Counted from the stretch's first letter, positions 7,628 through 15,730 are shown. The stretch is DNA of 20,582 nt from Acidaminococcus sp050873445 (GCF_050873445.1 NZ_JBNMIU010000044.1:1-20582); one strand, 5' to 3'. Notes: generated from the letters alone by a model not told the origin. Numbers and translations: made by a program.

Positions 7628-9222
7628 TTTCTGCGGCCTCCTTCCCAGCGAAGGGCCAGACACTGTCCGTACCCCAGCTCTTTCCTGCCCAGAATGCCCC
7701 GGAACTGGTGTTGGATCCCATCTGCAAAAGAAGGGATCCAGGGCTGATTCTCCCATAACAATGTCAGTTCCCAGCCACTCCCTTTGGGTTTCAGGCTGCA
7801 AACCTGGGAATCCAGGCCCCGGCGCACAGCTTCTTCCGAAGCGGTCTCCAGAAACTGGAAGAATTCCAGAGCAGCATCTACCGGCAGCGTTCCTTCCAGC
7901 CGTACATCCACCAGGCTTTTCAGCCCCACCCGTTCCAGATAGTGACACAATTCCCCGATGGCCAGCTGCAATTCCCGAGCCGGTACCTGATTGTCTTCCC
8001 GGCCCCGGAGCAGCAGCACACACTGTTTCTTCAGATAACAGGCCAGCACATTCAGACGGGCCATGGCCTGCCAGGTTTCCTCCCCCTCCCGAGCCGTTTC
8101 CAGGAACCGGGCATAACGCTGGATGACCGGGCCTTTGCTCTGGAGGATGGTTTCCACTTCCTGATAAATCTGGAACTGGACCTGCTGGCGGATCTGTTCC
8201 CGCCGCAGCTTTTCCCAGTTTTTCTGCAGCTGGATCATTCGCTGCAGCAGACGGTTTGTCTCTTCCAGTTTCTTTTGTTTCCTCCGCAGTTCCCCCATGG
8301 CCTGATACCAGACCACCTGACCACCGGTAATGGGCATAGTCCGCCGCTGCCAGTTCTCCTCCTGGCGGTGGGGAAACGGCTGGCACTGGTACACAGGCCG
8401 GTTCCGGCCATCCAGGATGGTCAGTCCCAGCCGGGAATGGGTGAAACAGCTTTCATAATCCCGGTTCCCCGGCAGCAGACGGGCCCAGAGCAGAGCTTCC
8501 AGCCAGACATGGCACACCAGAAACGTCCACAGCACCAGTTCTGAATGATAAAAGAGCGGAATCCGCAGGATATAGCCGGCTATATAACCCAAATACAGCA
8601 GAGTCACCAGCGCCGGAACTAGGCAGCGGAGCCGCCAAAGCCGCTCCTGCCATACTTTCCAGCCGAGCCAGCCCAGAGCCAATAGGAGCTGAAACAGGTA
8701 CAGCCCCAGGATGCCGTAATAGACAGCCCCATACGTATAGATCCTGTCCGGAGCCATTCCCTGCCTCCGGACAATCTGGAACACCTCCTGATGCCAGTCA
8801 TTGGTCAGCACCAGGACTGTAACCAGCAGGTCCAGCAGGCCCAAGGCCTGCAGCCACCGGGGAATTTTCCGGTCTTCCGGGGGGCGGTTGCTGGCATATC
8901 CCATCCATACGACCAGAAAGGTCAGGGAACCCATACAGGGGTAATACGCATACCAGAGCAGCCGGTAGAGTTCTTCCCAAAACGTGTAGGGAACCAGCAG
9001 TTTGCCCAGCCGGATGAACAGCCACAGTTCCCAGACCAGCGTCCCCCACATCACAGCCCGACGAACGCCCTGTTGGAAAATCCGGCGCCGGAGACTGCTG
9101 CCACACAGGCAGGCCGCCACCATCAAGAGCAGATATTGGGCGATCCAGGGAATCCGCGTCACCTGTTTGACCCATTCGAAGCCCCGGAACAGCACATCCA
9201 GAAAAGCAAGGAACATCTGCAT
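7624..9222 (-). CDS. Multi-pass membrane sensor with degenerate kinase-like C-terminus
   Basis: A 532-residue protein. Roughly residues 20-260 hold about seven hydrophobic helices, resembling the N-terminal 7TM sensor region of some histidine kinases (for example the YPCMGSLTFLVV segment). A linker and a long charged coiled coil follow (about 305-355, GELRRKQKKLEETNRLLQR). The C-terminal region has the size and partly the helices of a kinase core. However, I see no HD-type phosphoacceptor motif, no N box with the catalytic Asn, and no DxGxG or GxG ATP-lid motif. It is therefore probably a pseudokinase or co-sensor for the true kinase encoded next, with which it overlaps by four bases. AAGGAGG upstream of 9222 supports the start. 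Confidence 0.75.
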   Translation of the reverse strand: MQMFLAFLDVLFRGFEWVKQVTRIPWIAQYLLLMVAACLCGSSLRRRIFQQGVRRAVMWGTLVWELWLFIRLGKLLVPYTFWEELYRLLWYAYYPCMGSLTFLVVWMGYASNRPPEDRKIPRWLQALGLLDLLVTVLVLTNDWHQEVFQIVRRQGMAPDRIYTYGAVYYGILGLYLFQLLLALGWLGWKVWQERLWRLRCLVPALVTLLYLGYIAGYILRIPLFYHSELVLWTFLVCHVWLEALLWARLLPGNRDYESCFTHSRLGLTILDGRNRPVYQCQPFPHRQEENWQRRTMPITGGQVVWYQAMGELRRKQKKLEETNRLLQRMIQLQKNWEKLRREQIRQQVQFQIYQEVETILQSKGPVIQRYARFLETAREGEETWQAMARLNVLACYLKKQCVLLLRGREDNQVPARELQLAIGELCHYLERVGLKSLVDVRLEGTLPVDAALEFFQFLETASEEAVRRGLDSQVCSLKPKGSGWELTLLWENQPWIPSFADGIQHQFRGILGRKELGYGQCLALRWEGGRRK

Positions 9223-9280
9223 CAGGCGGCCTCCTTCGACACAATAGTCTCTGTTATGTCATCCTTTGTCTCTTTACTGC

Positions 9281-9320
9281 ATTATATCATATGACAGATG
9301 ACAAGATGATCAAGATGATA
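9281..9320 (-). promoter_or_regulatory. Sensor operon -10 box and tandem repeats
   Basis: On the minus strand a TATAAT (9286-9281) lies about 60 bases before the sensor start. Just upstream stand four short direct repeats, written on the plus strand as CATATGA, CAGATGA, CAAGATGAT and CAAGATGAT (9288-9319). The last two are identical and adjacent. No good -35 box is seen. The repeats could bind the operon's own response regulator; that is inference. The stretch 9321-9412 is AT-rich and shows nothing else recognisable. Confidence 0.4.
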
Positions 9321-9412
9321 GAGAGTTTCCTGTTTTGTACATCTGACTTTCATTTCATTTATTACACTTTTTGTTTGTTATTCTCTGTTCTGAAATATTT
9401 TTAAAAAATCCG

Positions 9413-9441
9413 TTGACAACTGTTCTTGTACAATGTATACT
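9413..9441 (+). promoter_or_regulatory. Promoter of the ilvCBN operon
   Basis: A perfect TTGACA (9413-9418) and TATACT (9436-9441) are separated by 17 bases. Transcription is expected to start near 9448, at the head of the T-box leader. Confidence 0.85.
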
Positions 9442-9447
9442 AAGCAC

Positions 9448-9736
9448 ATCCTTTTCAAAAGCAAATGAATAAGGCAAATCCCATGAAGGGAACGAGTACT
9501 CTACCAACGTTTCTTCCAGAGAGCTGGCGGCCAGTGCGAGCCAGCAGGAACAGGCAGAAGAAAATCCTCCCCCAGGAGCCTGCTGAAACCCAGTAAGCAT
9601 GGACGGCTTTCCCCCGTTAGACGGAGCGCGTATGTTTGTACGTCGTAGAGTGCCCCGCACCAGCAATGGCCGGGGAACCAGGGTGGTATCGCGGAATCTT
9701 CCGTCCCTATTTTCCAATAGGGACGGATTTTTTTTT
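9448..9736 (+). promoter_or_regulatory. T-box leader of the ilv operon, probable isoleucine specifier
   Basis: A tRNA-sensing leader whose antiterminator contains the T-box sequence AGGGTGGTATCGCGG (9680-9694; the usual form is AGGGTGGTACCGCG) followed by an intrinsic terminator. Stem I carries the conserved AGAGAGCTGG...GTGCGAGCCAGC segment (about 9520-9547). Facing the GGGAACGAGTA strand (near 9488-9498), the specifier position reads GAAAATCCTCCC. The codon that fits best is ATC (9564-9566), isoleucine; CTC, leucine, is an alternative but would overlap the basal stem. Uncharged tRNA would pair through its anticodon and 3' end, stabilise the antiterminator and allow transcription of ilvC-ilvB-ilvN. 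The T-box class is certain; the codon assignment is moderate. Confidence 0.9.
9701..9736 (+). terminator. T-box-controlled terminator before ilvC
   Basis: The stem CCGTCCCTA / TAGGGACGG (9701-9726) is followed by nine T residues (9728-9736). Its 5' arm directly follows the T-box motif, so it is the terminator alternative of the leader switch. Confidence 0.9.
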
Positions 9737-9799
9737 ACCAGCCTGTCTCTGCGGCTCAACCCCATTTTATTTTTTCTATTTTCAAAGGAGATGTTTCCC

Positions 9800-10810
9800 A
9801 TGGCAAAAGTATTTTATGACAAGGACGTTAACTGGAGCGTATTGAAGGACAAGACGGTAGCCGTCATCGGCTATGGCAGCCAGGGCCATGCCCATGCCCT
9901 GAACCTGAAAGAAAGCGGCGTAAAAGTCGTAGTTGGCCTGTACAAAGGCAGCAAATCCGCCGATGTAGCCCGCAAAGCCGGCCTGGAAGTAAAGACCGTT
10001 GGTGAAGCTGTTGCGGAAGCCGATGTGACCATGGTACTGATCCCCGATGAAAAACAGGCAGATGTGTACAAAGCCGAAATCGGTCCCAACCTGAAAAGCG
10101 GCAGCGCTCTGGCATTTGCCCATGGGTTCAACGTCCATTTCAAACAAATCGTTCCCCCTGCTGATGTAGACGTGTTCATGGTCGCTCCCAAAGGCCCGGG
10201 CCATCTGGTTCGCCGGACTTTCGTAGAAGGCGGCGGCGTACCTGATGTATTCGCCGTGGAACAGGATGCTACGGGCAAATGCTTCGACCTGGCCCTGGCC
10301 TATGCCAGAGGCATCGGCGGTACCCGTGCCGGCGTCATCCAAACCACCTTCCAGGAAGAAACGGAAACCGACCTGTTCGGTGAACAGGCTGTTCTGTGCG
10401 GCGGCGTGTGCCAGCTGATCACCAACGGGTTCGAAACCCTGTGCGAAGCCGGCTATCAGCCTGAAATCGCCTACTTCGAAACCTTCCATGAAATGAAGTT
10501 GATCGTGGACCTGATGTACGAAGGCGGCATGGCCAAGATGCGCAAATCCATCTCCGATACCGCTGAATACGGCGACTATGTATCCGGCAAACGGGTTGTG
10601 ACCCAGGACAGCAAAGCTGCCATGAAGCAGGTCCTGACCGAAATCCAGGACGGCACCTTTGCCAAAGACTGGCTGCTGGAAAACCGTGCCGGCGGCCGTG
10701 CCCATTTCCTGGCCATGCGCCGTCAGCATGCAGAACACCCCATCGAAAAAGTGGGCGAAAAGCTGCGCAGCATGATGCCCTGGCTGCATGAAAACGACAA
10801 GAACGAATAA
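9800..10810 (+). CDS. ilvC: Ketol-acid reductoisomerase
   Basis: A 336-residue class I (short) enzyme. It converts 2-acetolactate or 2-aceto-2-hydroxybutyrate to the dihydroxy acids of valine and isoleucine synthesis, using NADPH and Mg2+, in the cytoplasm. The cofactor site GYGSQGHAHA is at 24-33. The loop after beta-2 reads VGLYKGSKS, with Tyr where many relatives have Arg, so cofactor preference might deserve a check. The FAHGFN and APKGPGH segments and the metal-binding EETETDLFGEQ (D and E ligands) are intact. I chose ATG 9800 (MAKVFYDKDVNW) because AAAGGAG stands nine bases upstream; the in-frame ATG at 9791 is too close to it. It is the first gene of the operon, behind the T-box leader. 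The order C-B-N is less common than B-N-C. Confidence 0.97.
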   Translation: MAKVFYDKDVNWSVLKDKTVAVIGYGSQGHAHALNLKESGVKVVVGLYKGSKSADVARKAGLEVKTVGEAVAEADVTMVLIPDEKQADVYKAEIGPNLKSGSALAFAHGFNVHFKQIVPPADVDVFMVAPKGPGHLVRRTFVEGGGVPDVFAVEQDATGKCFDLALAYARGIGGTRAGVIQTTFQEETETDLFGEQAVLCGGVCQLITNGFETLCEAGYQPEIAYFETFHEMKLIVDLMYEGGMAKMRKSISDTAEYGDYVSGKRVVTQDSKAAMKQVLTEIQDGTFAKDWLLENRAGGRAHFLAMRRQHAEHPIEKVGEKLRSMMPWLHENDKNE

Positions 10811-10844
10811 TCAGTCGGAAACAGTCACCAATCCATAGCCAAAG

Positions 10845-10870
10845 AAAGGCAATCCGTCAGGATTGCCTTT
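10845..10870 (+). terminator. Intercistronic hairpin between ilvC and ilvB
   Basis: A perfect 11-bp stem AAAGGCAATCC / GGATTGCCTTT with a GTCA loop, with no T run after it. It may be a weak terminator or an RNA-processing or stability element that lowers ilvB relative to ilvC expression; the function is inferred. Confidence 0.5.
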
Positions 10871-10908
10871 CCACTAAATAAAAACAACTATCCACGAAGG
10901 AGGAACTC

Positions 10909-12606
10909 ATGAAGATCACCGGTGCAGAAGCAGTCATTGAAAGTCTACGGAAAGAACAGGTCCAGGTCGTCTTTGGGTATCCTGGAGGCGCTGTACTGAG
11001 CCTGTATGATGCCCTGTACCGGATGAAGTTCCCCCATATCCTCACTGGCCACGAGCAGGGTGCGGTCCATGCGGCCGACGGCTATGCCCGTGCCACCGGC
11101 AGGGTGGGTGTGTGTTTCGCCACCAGCGGTCCCGGCGTCTGCAACATGGTCACCGGCATCGCCACGGCCAACATCGACTCCATCCCTCTGGTAGTGATCA
11201 GCGGCCAGGTAGCCACGCCTCTGATCGGCCGGGATTCTTTCCAGGAAGCGGATATTTCCGGCATCACTACCCCCATCACCAAGCACAACTACCTTGTGAA
11301 GGATGTGCAGGACCTGCCCCGGGTGCTGAAGGAAGCCTTCTACATCGCCCGCAGCGGCCGTCCAGGACCGGTGCTGGTAGACGTGGCCAAGGACGTATTT
11401 GATACGCCTTTCGACTACGAATATCCGGAAACCATATCCCTGCGGGGATACAAACCTTTGGAAAAAGGACGGGAAGAAGAAGTGGACGCAGCCCTGGAGG
11501 CTCTGCGGAAAGCCAGACGGCCTCTGCTCATGGTGGGCGGCGGCGTAGTCCTGTCAGGTACCACGGAACCCCTGCGCCAGCTGGTAAAAGCCACCCACAT
11601 TCCGGTGGTCTACACCCTCATGGGCAAAGGTGCCATTCCGGATACCTGGGAAGAAAACCTGGGCATGGCCGGCATGCACGGTACCTGGACGGCCAATATG
11701 GCCATCACCGGGTGCGACCTGCTGCTTGCAGTAGGCGCCCGGTTCGACGACCGGGTGACCGGCTCTGTGGAAAATTTTGCCCCCAAAGCCAAGATTGTCC
11801 ACTTCGACATCGATCAGGTGGAAATCAACAAGATCGTCCATGCAGATCTCAGTGTGAACGGCGATCTGCGCTGGTCCCTGCCCTCCTTCTGGGAGAGGCT
11901 GGAAGCCAGACCCGTTGCGGCAGTACAGACCGTCACCTGGCGGCAGGAGCTGCAGGAAATGAAGGCCAGCCACCCGGCAGGCACCCGTCCCTCTTCGGAC
12001 AGAGGCCTGTCGCCCCAGGCAGTGCTGAAAGCCCTGGCACAGAAAGCCGGTCCCGATTCCATCGTGGCTACGGATGTGGGCCAGCACCAGATGTGGTCGG
12101 CTCAGTTCTATCCGGTAAGTCAGCCCCGCCATTTTGTTTCCTCTGGCGGTCTGGGCACCATGGGCTACGGCCTGCCGGCTGCCCTGGGAGCCAAGGTGGG
12201 CCGGCCGGAACTGCCGGTGGTCCTGGTCACCGGGGATGGCAGCATCATGATGAACTGCCAGGAATTTGCCACCCTGCACAAGTACGGTATCGCCGTAAAG
12301 ACCGTAGTGCTGTGCAACAATACCCTGGGCATGGTGCACCAGTGGCAGGGCATGTTCTACCATGGCCATTTCTCAGAATCTGATTTGACAGCCACGCCCT
12401 CCATTGCAGGGATTGCCCAGTCCATGGGTATCCCCGGCTGGACCGTGGAAAAGGAAAGCCAGCTGGCGGAAGCCCTGGACAAGCTGTTCACCCAGGAGGG
12501 TCCGGCCCTTTTGGAAGTGGCCATTCCGCCGGATGAAAACGTATATCCCATGGTACCCGGCGGCAAGAAGCTGGATGAAATGGTAACGGGAGGTGACGAA
12601 AAATGA
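10909..12606 (+). CDS. ilvB: Acetolactate synthase, large catalytic subunit
   Basis: A 565-residue thiamine-diphosphate enzyme. It joins pyruvate with pyruvate or 2-oxobutyrate, the first common step for valine, leucine and isoleucine. The N-terminal domain has VFGYPGGAVLSLYDAL and the catalytic Glu in GHEQGAVHAADGYARATG (E49). The central FAD-binding-type domain (about 195-340) contains MGKGAIPDTWEENLGMAGMHGT. The C-terminal ThDP domain has the GDGSIMMN motif (G442-N449), ending at the NN pair at about 470-471, followed by TLGMVHQWQ. Length is usual for the family. GGAGG precedes the ATG. The stop overlaps the regulatory subunit gene as ATGA. It is named ilvB because of its adjacent ilvN; it could equally be called ilvI or alsS by other schemes. 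Confidence 0.96.
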   Translation: MKITGAEAVIESLRKEQVQVVFGYPGGAVLSLYDALYRMKFPHILTGHEQGAVHAADGYARATGRVGVCFATSGPGVCNMVTGIATANIDSIPLVVISGQVATPLIGRDSFQEADISGITTPITKHNYLVKDVQDLPRVLKEAFYIARSGRPGPVLVDVAKDVFDTPFDYEYPETISLRGYKPLEKGREEEVDAALEALRKARRPLLMVGGGVVLSGTTEPLRQLVKATHIPVVYTLMGKGAIPDTWEENLGMAGMHGTWTANMAITGCDLLLAVGARFDDRVTGSVENFAPKAKIVHFDIDQVEINKIVHADLSVNGDLRWSLPSFWERLEARPVAAVQTVTWRQELQEMKASHPAGTRPSSDRGLSPQAVLKALAQKAGPDSIVATDVGQHQMWSAQFYPVSQPRHFVSSGGLGTMGYGLPAALGAKVGRPELPVVLVTGDGSIMMNCQEFATLHKYGIAVKTVVLCNNTLGMVHQWQGMFYHGHFSESDLTATPSIAGIAQSMGIPGWTVEKESQLAEALDKLFTQEGPALLEVAIPPDENVYPMVPGGKKLDEMVTGGDEK

Positions 12607-13106
12607 TCCGACAGCATCTGGCCATCCTGGCCGACAACAAGCCCGGTGTACTGACCCATGTGGCCGGACTCATCAGCCGCCGTGCCATCAACATCGAGTT
12701 CATCAACGCCGGCTATACGGAAGAACGGGACGTGACCCGGATCAACATCGTGGTATCCGTAGAAGACCGATACGAGCTGGATCAGGCCATCAAACAGCTG
12801 GCCAAGCTCATCGATGTGATCAAGGTAGTGAACCTGGACGATGCTCCCTTCGTAAGCTACGAACTGGCCATGATCAAGGTCAGCGCCCCCACGCCCCAGG
12901 TGCGGGAGGAACTGACCAATCTGGCCGATCTGTTCCATGCCAAGGTAGTGGACGTGCAGAAAAAATCCCTGGTACTCCGGGTCACCGGACGGGAGGACCA
13001 CATCGATGCCCTCCTGGAAGTGCTGGAAGACTACGAAGTCATCGAAATCGCCCGCACCGGGCAGATTTCCCTCTCCCGCGGACTGGTTCCAGTCAAGAAA
13101 ATGTAA
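12603..13106 (+). CDS. ilvN: Acetolactate synthase, small regulatory subunit
   Basis: A 167-residue subunit. The N-terminal ACT domain (about 1-77, HLAILADNKPGVLTHVAGLISRRAINIEFI split across the typical DNxPGVL turn) is the part that binds valine for feedback inhibition in this family. A C-terminal ALS_ss_C domain (about 83-160) follows, with the conserved ELAMIKV start and the VTGREDHIDALLEVL segment. It activates the large subunit and makes it feedback-sensitive. Length matches the short ilvN/ilvH class. It starts within the stop of ilvB (ATGA), which supports one-to-one production of the two subunits, and it ends the operon just before a strong hairpin. Confidence 0.96.
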   Translation: MIRQHLAILADNKPGVLTHVAGLISRRAINIEFINAGYTEERDVTRINIVVSVEDRYELDQAIKQLAKLIDVIKVVNLDDAPFVSYELAMIKVSAPTPQVREELTNLADLFHAKVVDVQKKSLVLRVTGREDHIDALLEVLEDYEVIEIARTGQISLSRGLVPVKKM

Positions 13107-13148
13107 TAAAAAATCAGGTGTCGCAGTTGCGGTACCTGATTTTTTATT
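13105..13148. terminator. Bidirectional terminator between ilvN and the MBL-fold gene
   Basis: The arms AATAAAAAATCAGGT (13105-13119) and ACCTGATTTTTTATT (13134-13148) are perfect complements with further pairing inside. Each strand leaves a T-rich run after the GC part. It serves the convergent ilvN (plus) and MBL-fold (minus) genes. Confidence 0.88.
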
Positions 13149-13152
13149 ACCT

Positions 13153-13947
13153 TTAAAAATGGATCGTCTGGCCGTCCCTGGGCATGATGTAGCTGGTGAC
13201 ACCACGGCTGGTCAGCCGGCCCCGCATTTCGTGACGGGTAATACAGGCTGCGGCATCGTTGTCCATATGGGTCACGTACACTACTGCATCGGGCAGGTTC
13301 CGGGACACGCTCTCGATGTCCTCATCATCCATGGAAAGACGCCCGCATCCCAGGAGTGTGGCAGCGCAGCCGTTCACTACCACCACCCGGGGCTTAAAGT
13401 CCTGCAGCACCTGCCGCACTCCATCATACCAGATGGTATCGCCGGCCACATACAGGGCTTTTTCCCCTTCCTTCAGGAACACTACGCCCATGGTGTCCCC
13501 GGTGGGAATGATCTTGCCGTGGCAGGCAGCTGTCTTCACCAGGGTAATTTCCCCCAGCTCCGTACCGTCCTCCGACACCACCTGTACGTCGGCAAAACCA
13601 GATTTCCGCAGCAGAGCCGCATCCGTTTCGTTCTGTACCAGGGCCGGGATCTTTTTGTCCAGCAGCGCTCCCACTGTGCCGTCCGCAGCCCTGTCAATGT
13701 GATCCGCCGCCAGGCTGGTGAACAGGTAATAATCGACACCCGCCAGGATTTTCTCTATAGGGTACGGCAGGGAATAAAAAGGCATGGGCAGCTGCATCTT
13801 CACCGGATCAGGGGTCTTATAGGGCTGGCCGGAAACATCCGCCAGCGCCCCCAGGGCTCCCTTTTCTCCCAGATAGGGATCCAGAAGGAACGTTCTGTCC
13901 CCATAGACAATTTTATTGGTACCATTGCGAATCTGTTGGATCTGCAT
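13153..13947 (-). CDS. Metallo-beta-lactamase-fold protein with altered HxHxDH motif
   Basis: A 264-residue protein with the outline of the UlaG-like or general MBL-fold hydrolase family: the RTFLLDPYL strand, the PMPFYSLP loop, the GVDYYLFT strand, then H143 (ACHGK), D170 (VAGDT) and H227 (VTHMD). The usual THxHxDH motif reads TSLAADH (77-83): both first histidines are replaced, by Ser78 and Ala80, while Asp82 and His83 remain. One metal site would therefore be incomplete, and the protein could bind a single metal or act without hydrolysis. The substrate is unknown. AGGAGGTC precedes the ATG at 13947, and a TATAAT-like box lies at 13973-13978 on this strand. It lies 80 bases after tag and may be transcribed with it or alone. 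Confidence 0.8.
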   Translation of the reverse strand: MQIQQIRNGTNKIVYGDRTFLLDPYLGEKGALGALADVSGQPYKTPDPVKMQLPMPFYSLPYPIEKILAGVDYYLFTSLAADHIDRAADGTVGALLDKKIPALVQNETDAALLRKSGFADVQVVSEDGTELGEITLVKTAACHGKIIPTGDTMGVVFLKEGEKALYVAGDTIWYDGVRQVLQDFKPRVVVVNGCAATLLGCGRLSMDDEDIESVSRNLPDAVVYVTHMDNDAAACITRHEMRGRLTSRGVTSYIMPRDGQTIHF

Positions 13948-14027
13948 TGTATGACCTCCTCTTCTGGTCTCTATTATACTCTTTTATCGGCCCGACGCAT
14001 GGATCACCATAAAGATATTGCTCCCCC

Positions 14028-14591
14028 TTACCCACGATATTTAAAGCACCCCGGCTCGTGGCTGTCCACCACGCCTGCGGCCTGCAGATAGGAATAGACC
14101 ACCGTGGTGCCCACGAATTTCATGCCCAGCTTTTTCCATGCTTTGGACAGGCTGTCGGACAGCTCCGAATGGGTTCGGCCGTCGTGTTCCTGCAAAATCT
14201 TCCCTTCCGTGAAATGCCACAGATACCTGTCGAAGCTACCCCATTCCCGGGCCAGTTCCAGGAAAATCCTGGCGTTGGTCACCGCCGCCCGGATCTTCAG
14301 CCGGTTCCGGATGATGCCCGGATCCTGACGCAGGGCTTCCAGTTTGGCTTCATCATAAGCGGCGATCTTCACCGGGTCGAAATCGTCAAAGGCGGCCCGG
14401 AAAGCCTCCCGCTTGTTCAGTACACATTCCCAGGAAAGCCCGGCCTGGAAAGTTTCCAAAAGAAGCAGTTCAAACAGCTTCCGGTCGTCATGGAGCGGCA
14501 CGCCCCATTCTTCATCGTGATAGCAGATGTACCGCTGGTTTTTCGGATTGGCCCAGAAGCACCGCTGTTTCCCATCAGCCCAGGTTGGCAT
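14028..14591 (-). CDS. tag: DNA-3-methyladenine glycosylase I
   Basis: A 187-residue base-excision repair enzyme that removes 3-methyladenine from alkylated DNA. The family signature is strong: RCFWANP, YHDEEWGVPLHDDRKLFELL, FQAGLSWE, GIIRNRLKI and FVGTT. The zinc ligands known from E. coli Tag appear as C11, H25, H178 and C182. Length is usual. AAGGAG lies upstream of ATG 14591. The gene follows directly after the leu operon terminator on the same strand. I see no strong promoter of its own, so it may depend partly on read-through. Confidence 0.95.
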   Translation of the reverse strand: MPTWADGKQRCFWANPKNQRYICYHDEEWGVPLHDDRKLFELLLLETFQAGLSWECVLNKREAFRAAFDDFDPVKIAAYDEAKLEALRQDPGIIRNRLKIRAAVTNARIFLELAREWGSFDRYLWHFTEGKILQEHDGRTHSELSDSLSKAWKKLGMKFVGTTVVYSYLQAAGVVDSHEPGCFKYRG

Positions 14592-14609
14592 ATTTTTTAC
14601 TCCTTATCT

Positions 14610-14644
14610 AAAAAATCGCCGATGGCGATTTTCACCATCGGCGA
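14610..14644 (-). terminator. Intrinsic terminator of the leuCDB operon
   Basis: On the minus strand the stem TCGCCGATGG / CCATCGGCGA (14644-14616) is followed by six T residues. It stands just after leuB and ahead of tag. Confidence 0.9.
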
Positions 14645-14656
14645 GAGATCTGAGAC

Positions 14657-15730
14657 TTATTTTCTTACCGCTTCCGCTACCTTATGGCCCATTTCGGAGG
14701 TGCTGATCACTGTCAGCCCTTCACCGGCCAGATCCGGCGTCCGGTAGCCCTGCTTCATCACATCGTCCACAGCGGCTTCAATGGCTTTGGCCGCAGCTTC
14801 CTGCTTCAGGGAATACCGCAGCAGCATGGCCGCTGACAAAATGGTTCCCAGCGGATTGGCAATGCCCTTTCCGGCAATATCCGGTGCACTGCCGTGGATG
14901 GGTTCGTACAGGCCCGTGCCGTCACCCAGGCTGGCAGAAGGCAGCAGCCCGATGCTGCCGGCAATGGTGGAGGCTTCATCCGACAAGATATCCCCAAAGA
15001 TGTTGTTGGTCAGGATCACATCGAACTGTCTGGGATTCAGCACCAGCTGCATGGCGCAGTTGTCCACATAGAAATGGTTCAGTTCCACATCGGGATACTT
15101 TTCGTCATGGAGTTCGGTGACGATTTTCCGCCACATGCGGGAAGACCCCAGTACATTGGCCTTATCCACACTGGTTACCTTGCCCCGACGCAGCCGGGCA
15201 GCCTCGAAAGCCTTGATGGCGATCCGTTCCACTTCGGGACGGGTATACTTTTCAATATCCGAGGCGGTTTCCACACCGTCTACCATGGCGGCTTCCTTGT
15301 GTTCCCCGAAATAGATGCCGCCGGTCAGTTCCCGGACAATCACCAGATCGGCTCCTTCTGCCCGTTCCGTCTTCAAAGGGGACAGATGGGCCATATAGGG
15401 ACGCACCTGCACCGGCCGCAGGTTGCAGTACAGGCCCAGGGCCTTGCGGATGCCCAGCAGGCCCTTTTCCGGCCGCTTGGTCACATCTTCGATATGGTCC
15501 CATTTGGGGCCGCCCACAGCGCCCAGCAGCACACCGTCCGCCGCCTTGGCACTGGCAATGGTCTCTTCCGGCAGGGGAGTTCCGAATGCATCATAGGCAC
15601 AGCCCCCCATGAGTTTATGATCGTAGGAAATGTCCAGACCGAACACATCCGCCGTTTTCTTCATGACTTCCAGGGCTGCATCGGTAATCTCCGGACCGAT
15701 GCCGTCCCCGGCCAATACGGTAACTTTCAT
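14657..15730 (-). CDS. leuB: 3-isopropylmalate dehydrogenase
   Basis: A 357-residue NAD-dependent decarboxylating dehydrogenase. It turns 3-isopropylmalate into 2-oxoisocaproate, the last dedicated step before transamination to leucine. Visible family segments are VLAGDGIGPEIT at the N-terminus, VRELTGGIYFGE, the conserved arginines in GLYCNLRPVQVRP, VDKANVL, and the acidic metal-binding DILSDEASTIAGSIG. The NAD-site loop EPIHGSAPDIAGKGIANP is also present. Length is normal. It is the last gene of the operon; its ATG overlaps the leuD stop by one base (TGATG). An intrinsic terminator follows at 14610-14644. Confidence 0.97.
   Translation of the reverse strand: MKVTVLAGDGIGPEITDAALEVMKKTADVFGLDISYDHKLMGGCAYDAFGTPLPEETIASAKAADGVLLGAVGGPKWDHIEDVTKRPEKGLLGIRKALGLYCNLRPVQVRPYMAHLSPLKTERAEGADLVIVRELTGGIYFGEHKEAAMVDGVETASDIEKYTRPEVERIAIKAFEAARLRRGKVTSVDKANVLGSSRMWRKIVTELHDEKYPDVELNHFYVDNCAMQLVLNPRQFDVILTNNIFGDILSDEASTIAGSIGLLPSASLGDGTGLYEPIHGSAPDIAGKGIANPLGTILSAAMLLRYSLKQEAAAKAIEAAVDDVMKQGYRTPDLAGEGLTVISTSEMGHKVAEAVRK

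Noticed and set aside
7627..8386. Upstream extension of the histidine kinase by 253 codons
   Set aside because: It overlaps the preceding sensor gene in another frame and is Gly/Pro/Ala-rich. The ATGA overlap at 7624-7627 is the natural start.
9355..9801. Minus-strand open frame over the ilv leader
   Set aside because: It covers the promoter, T-box and terminator of the ilv operon, so its openness is chance.
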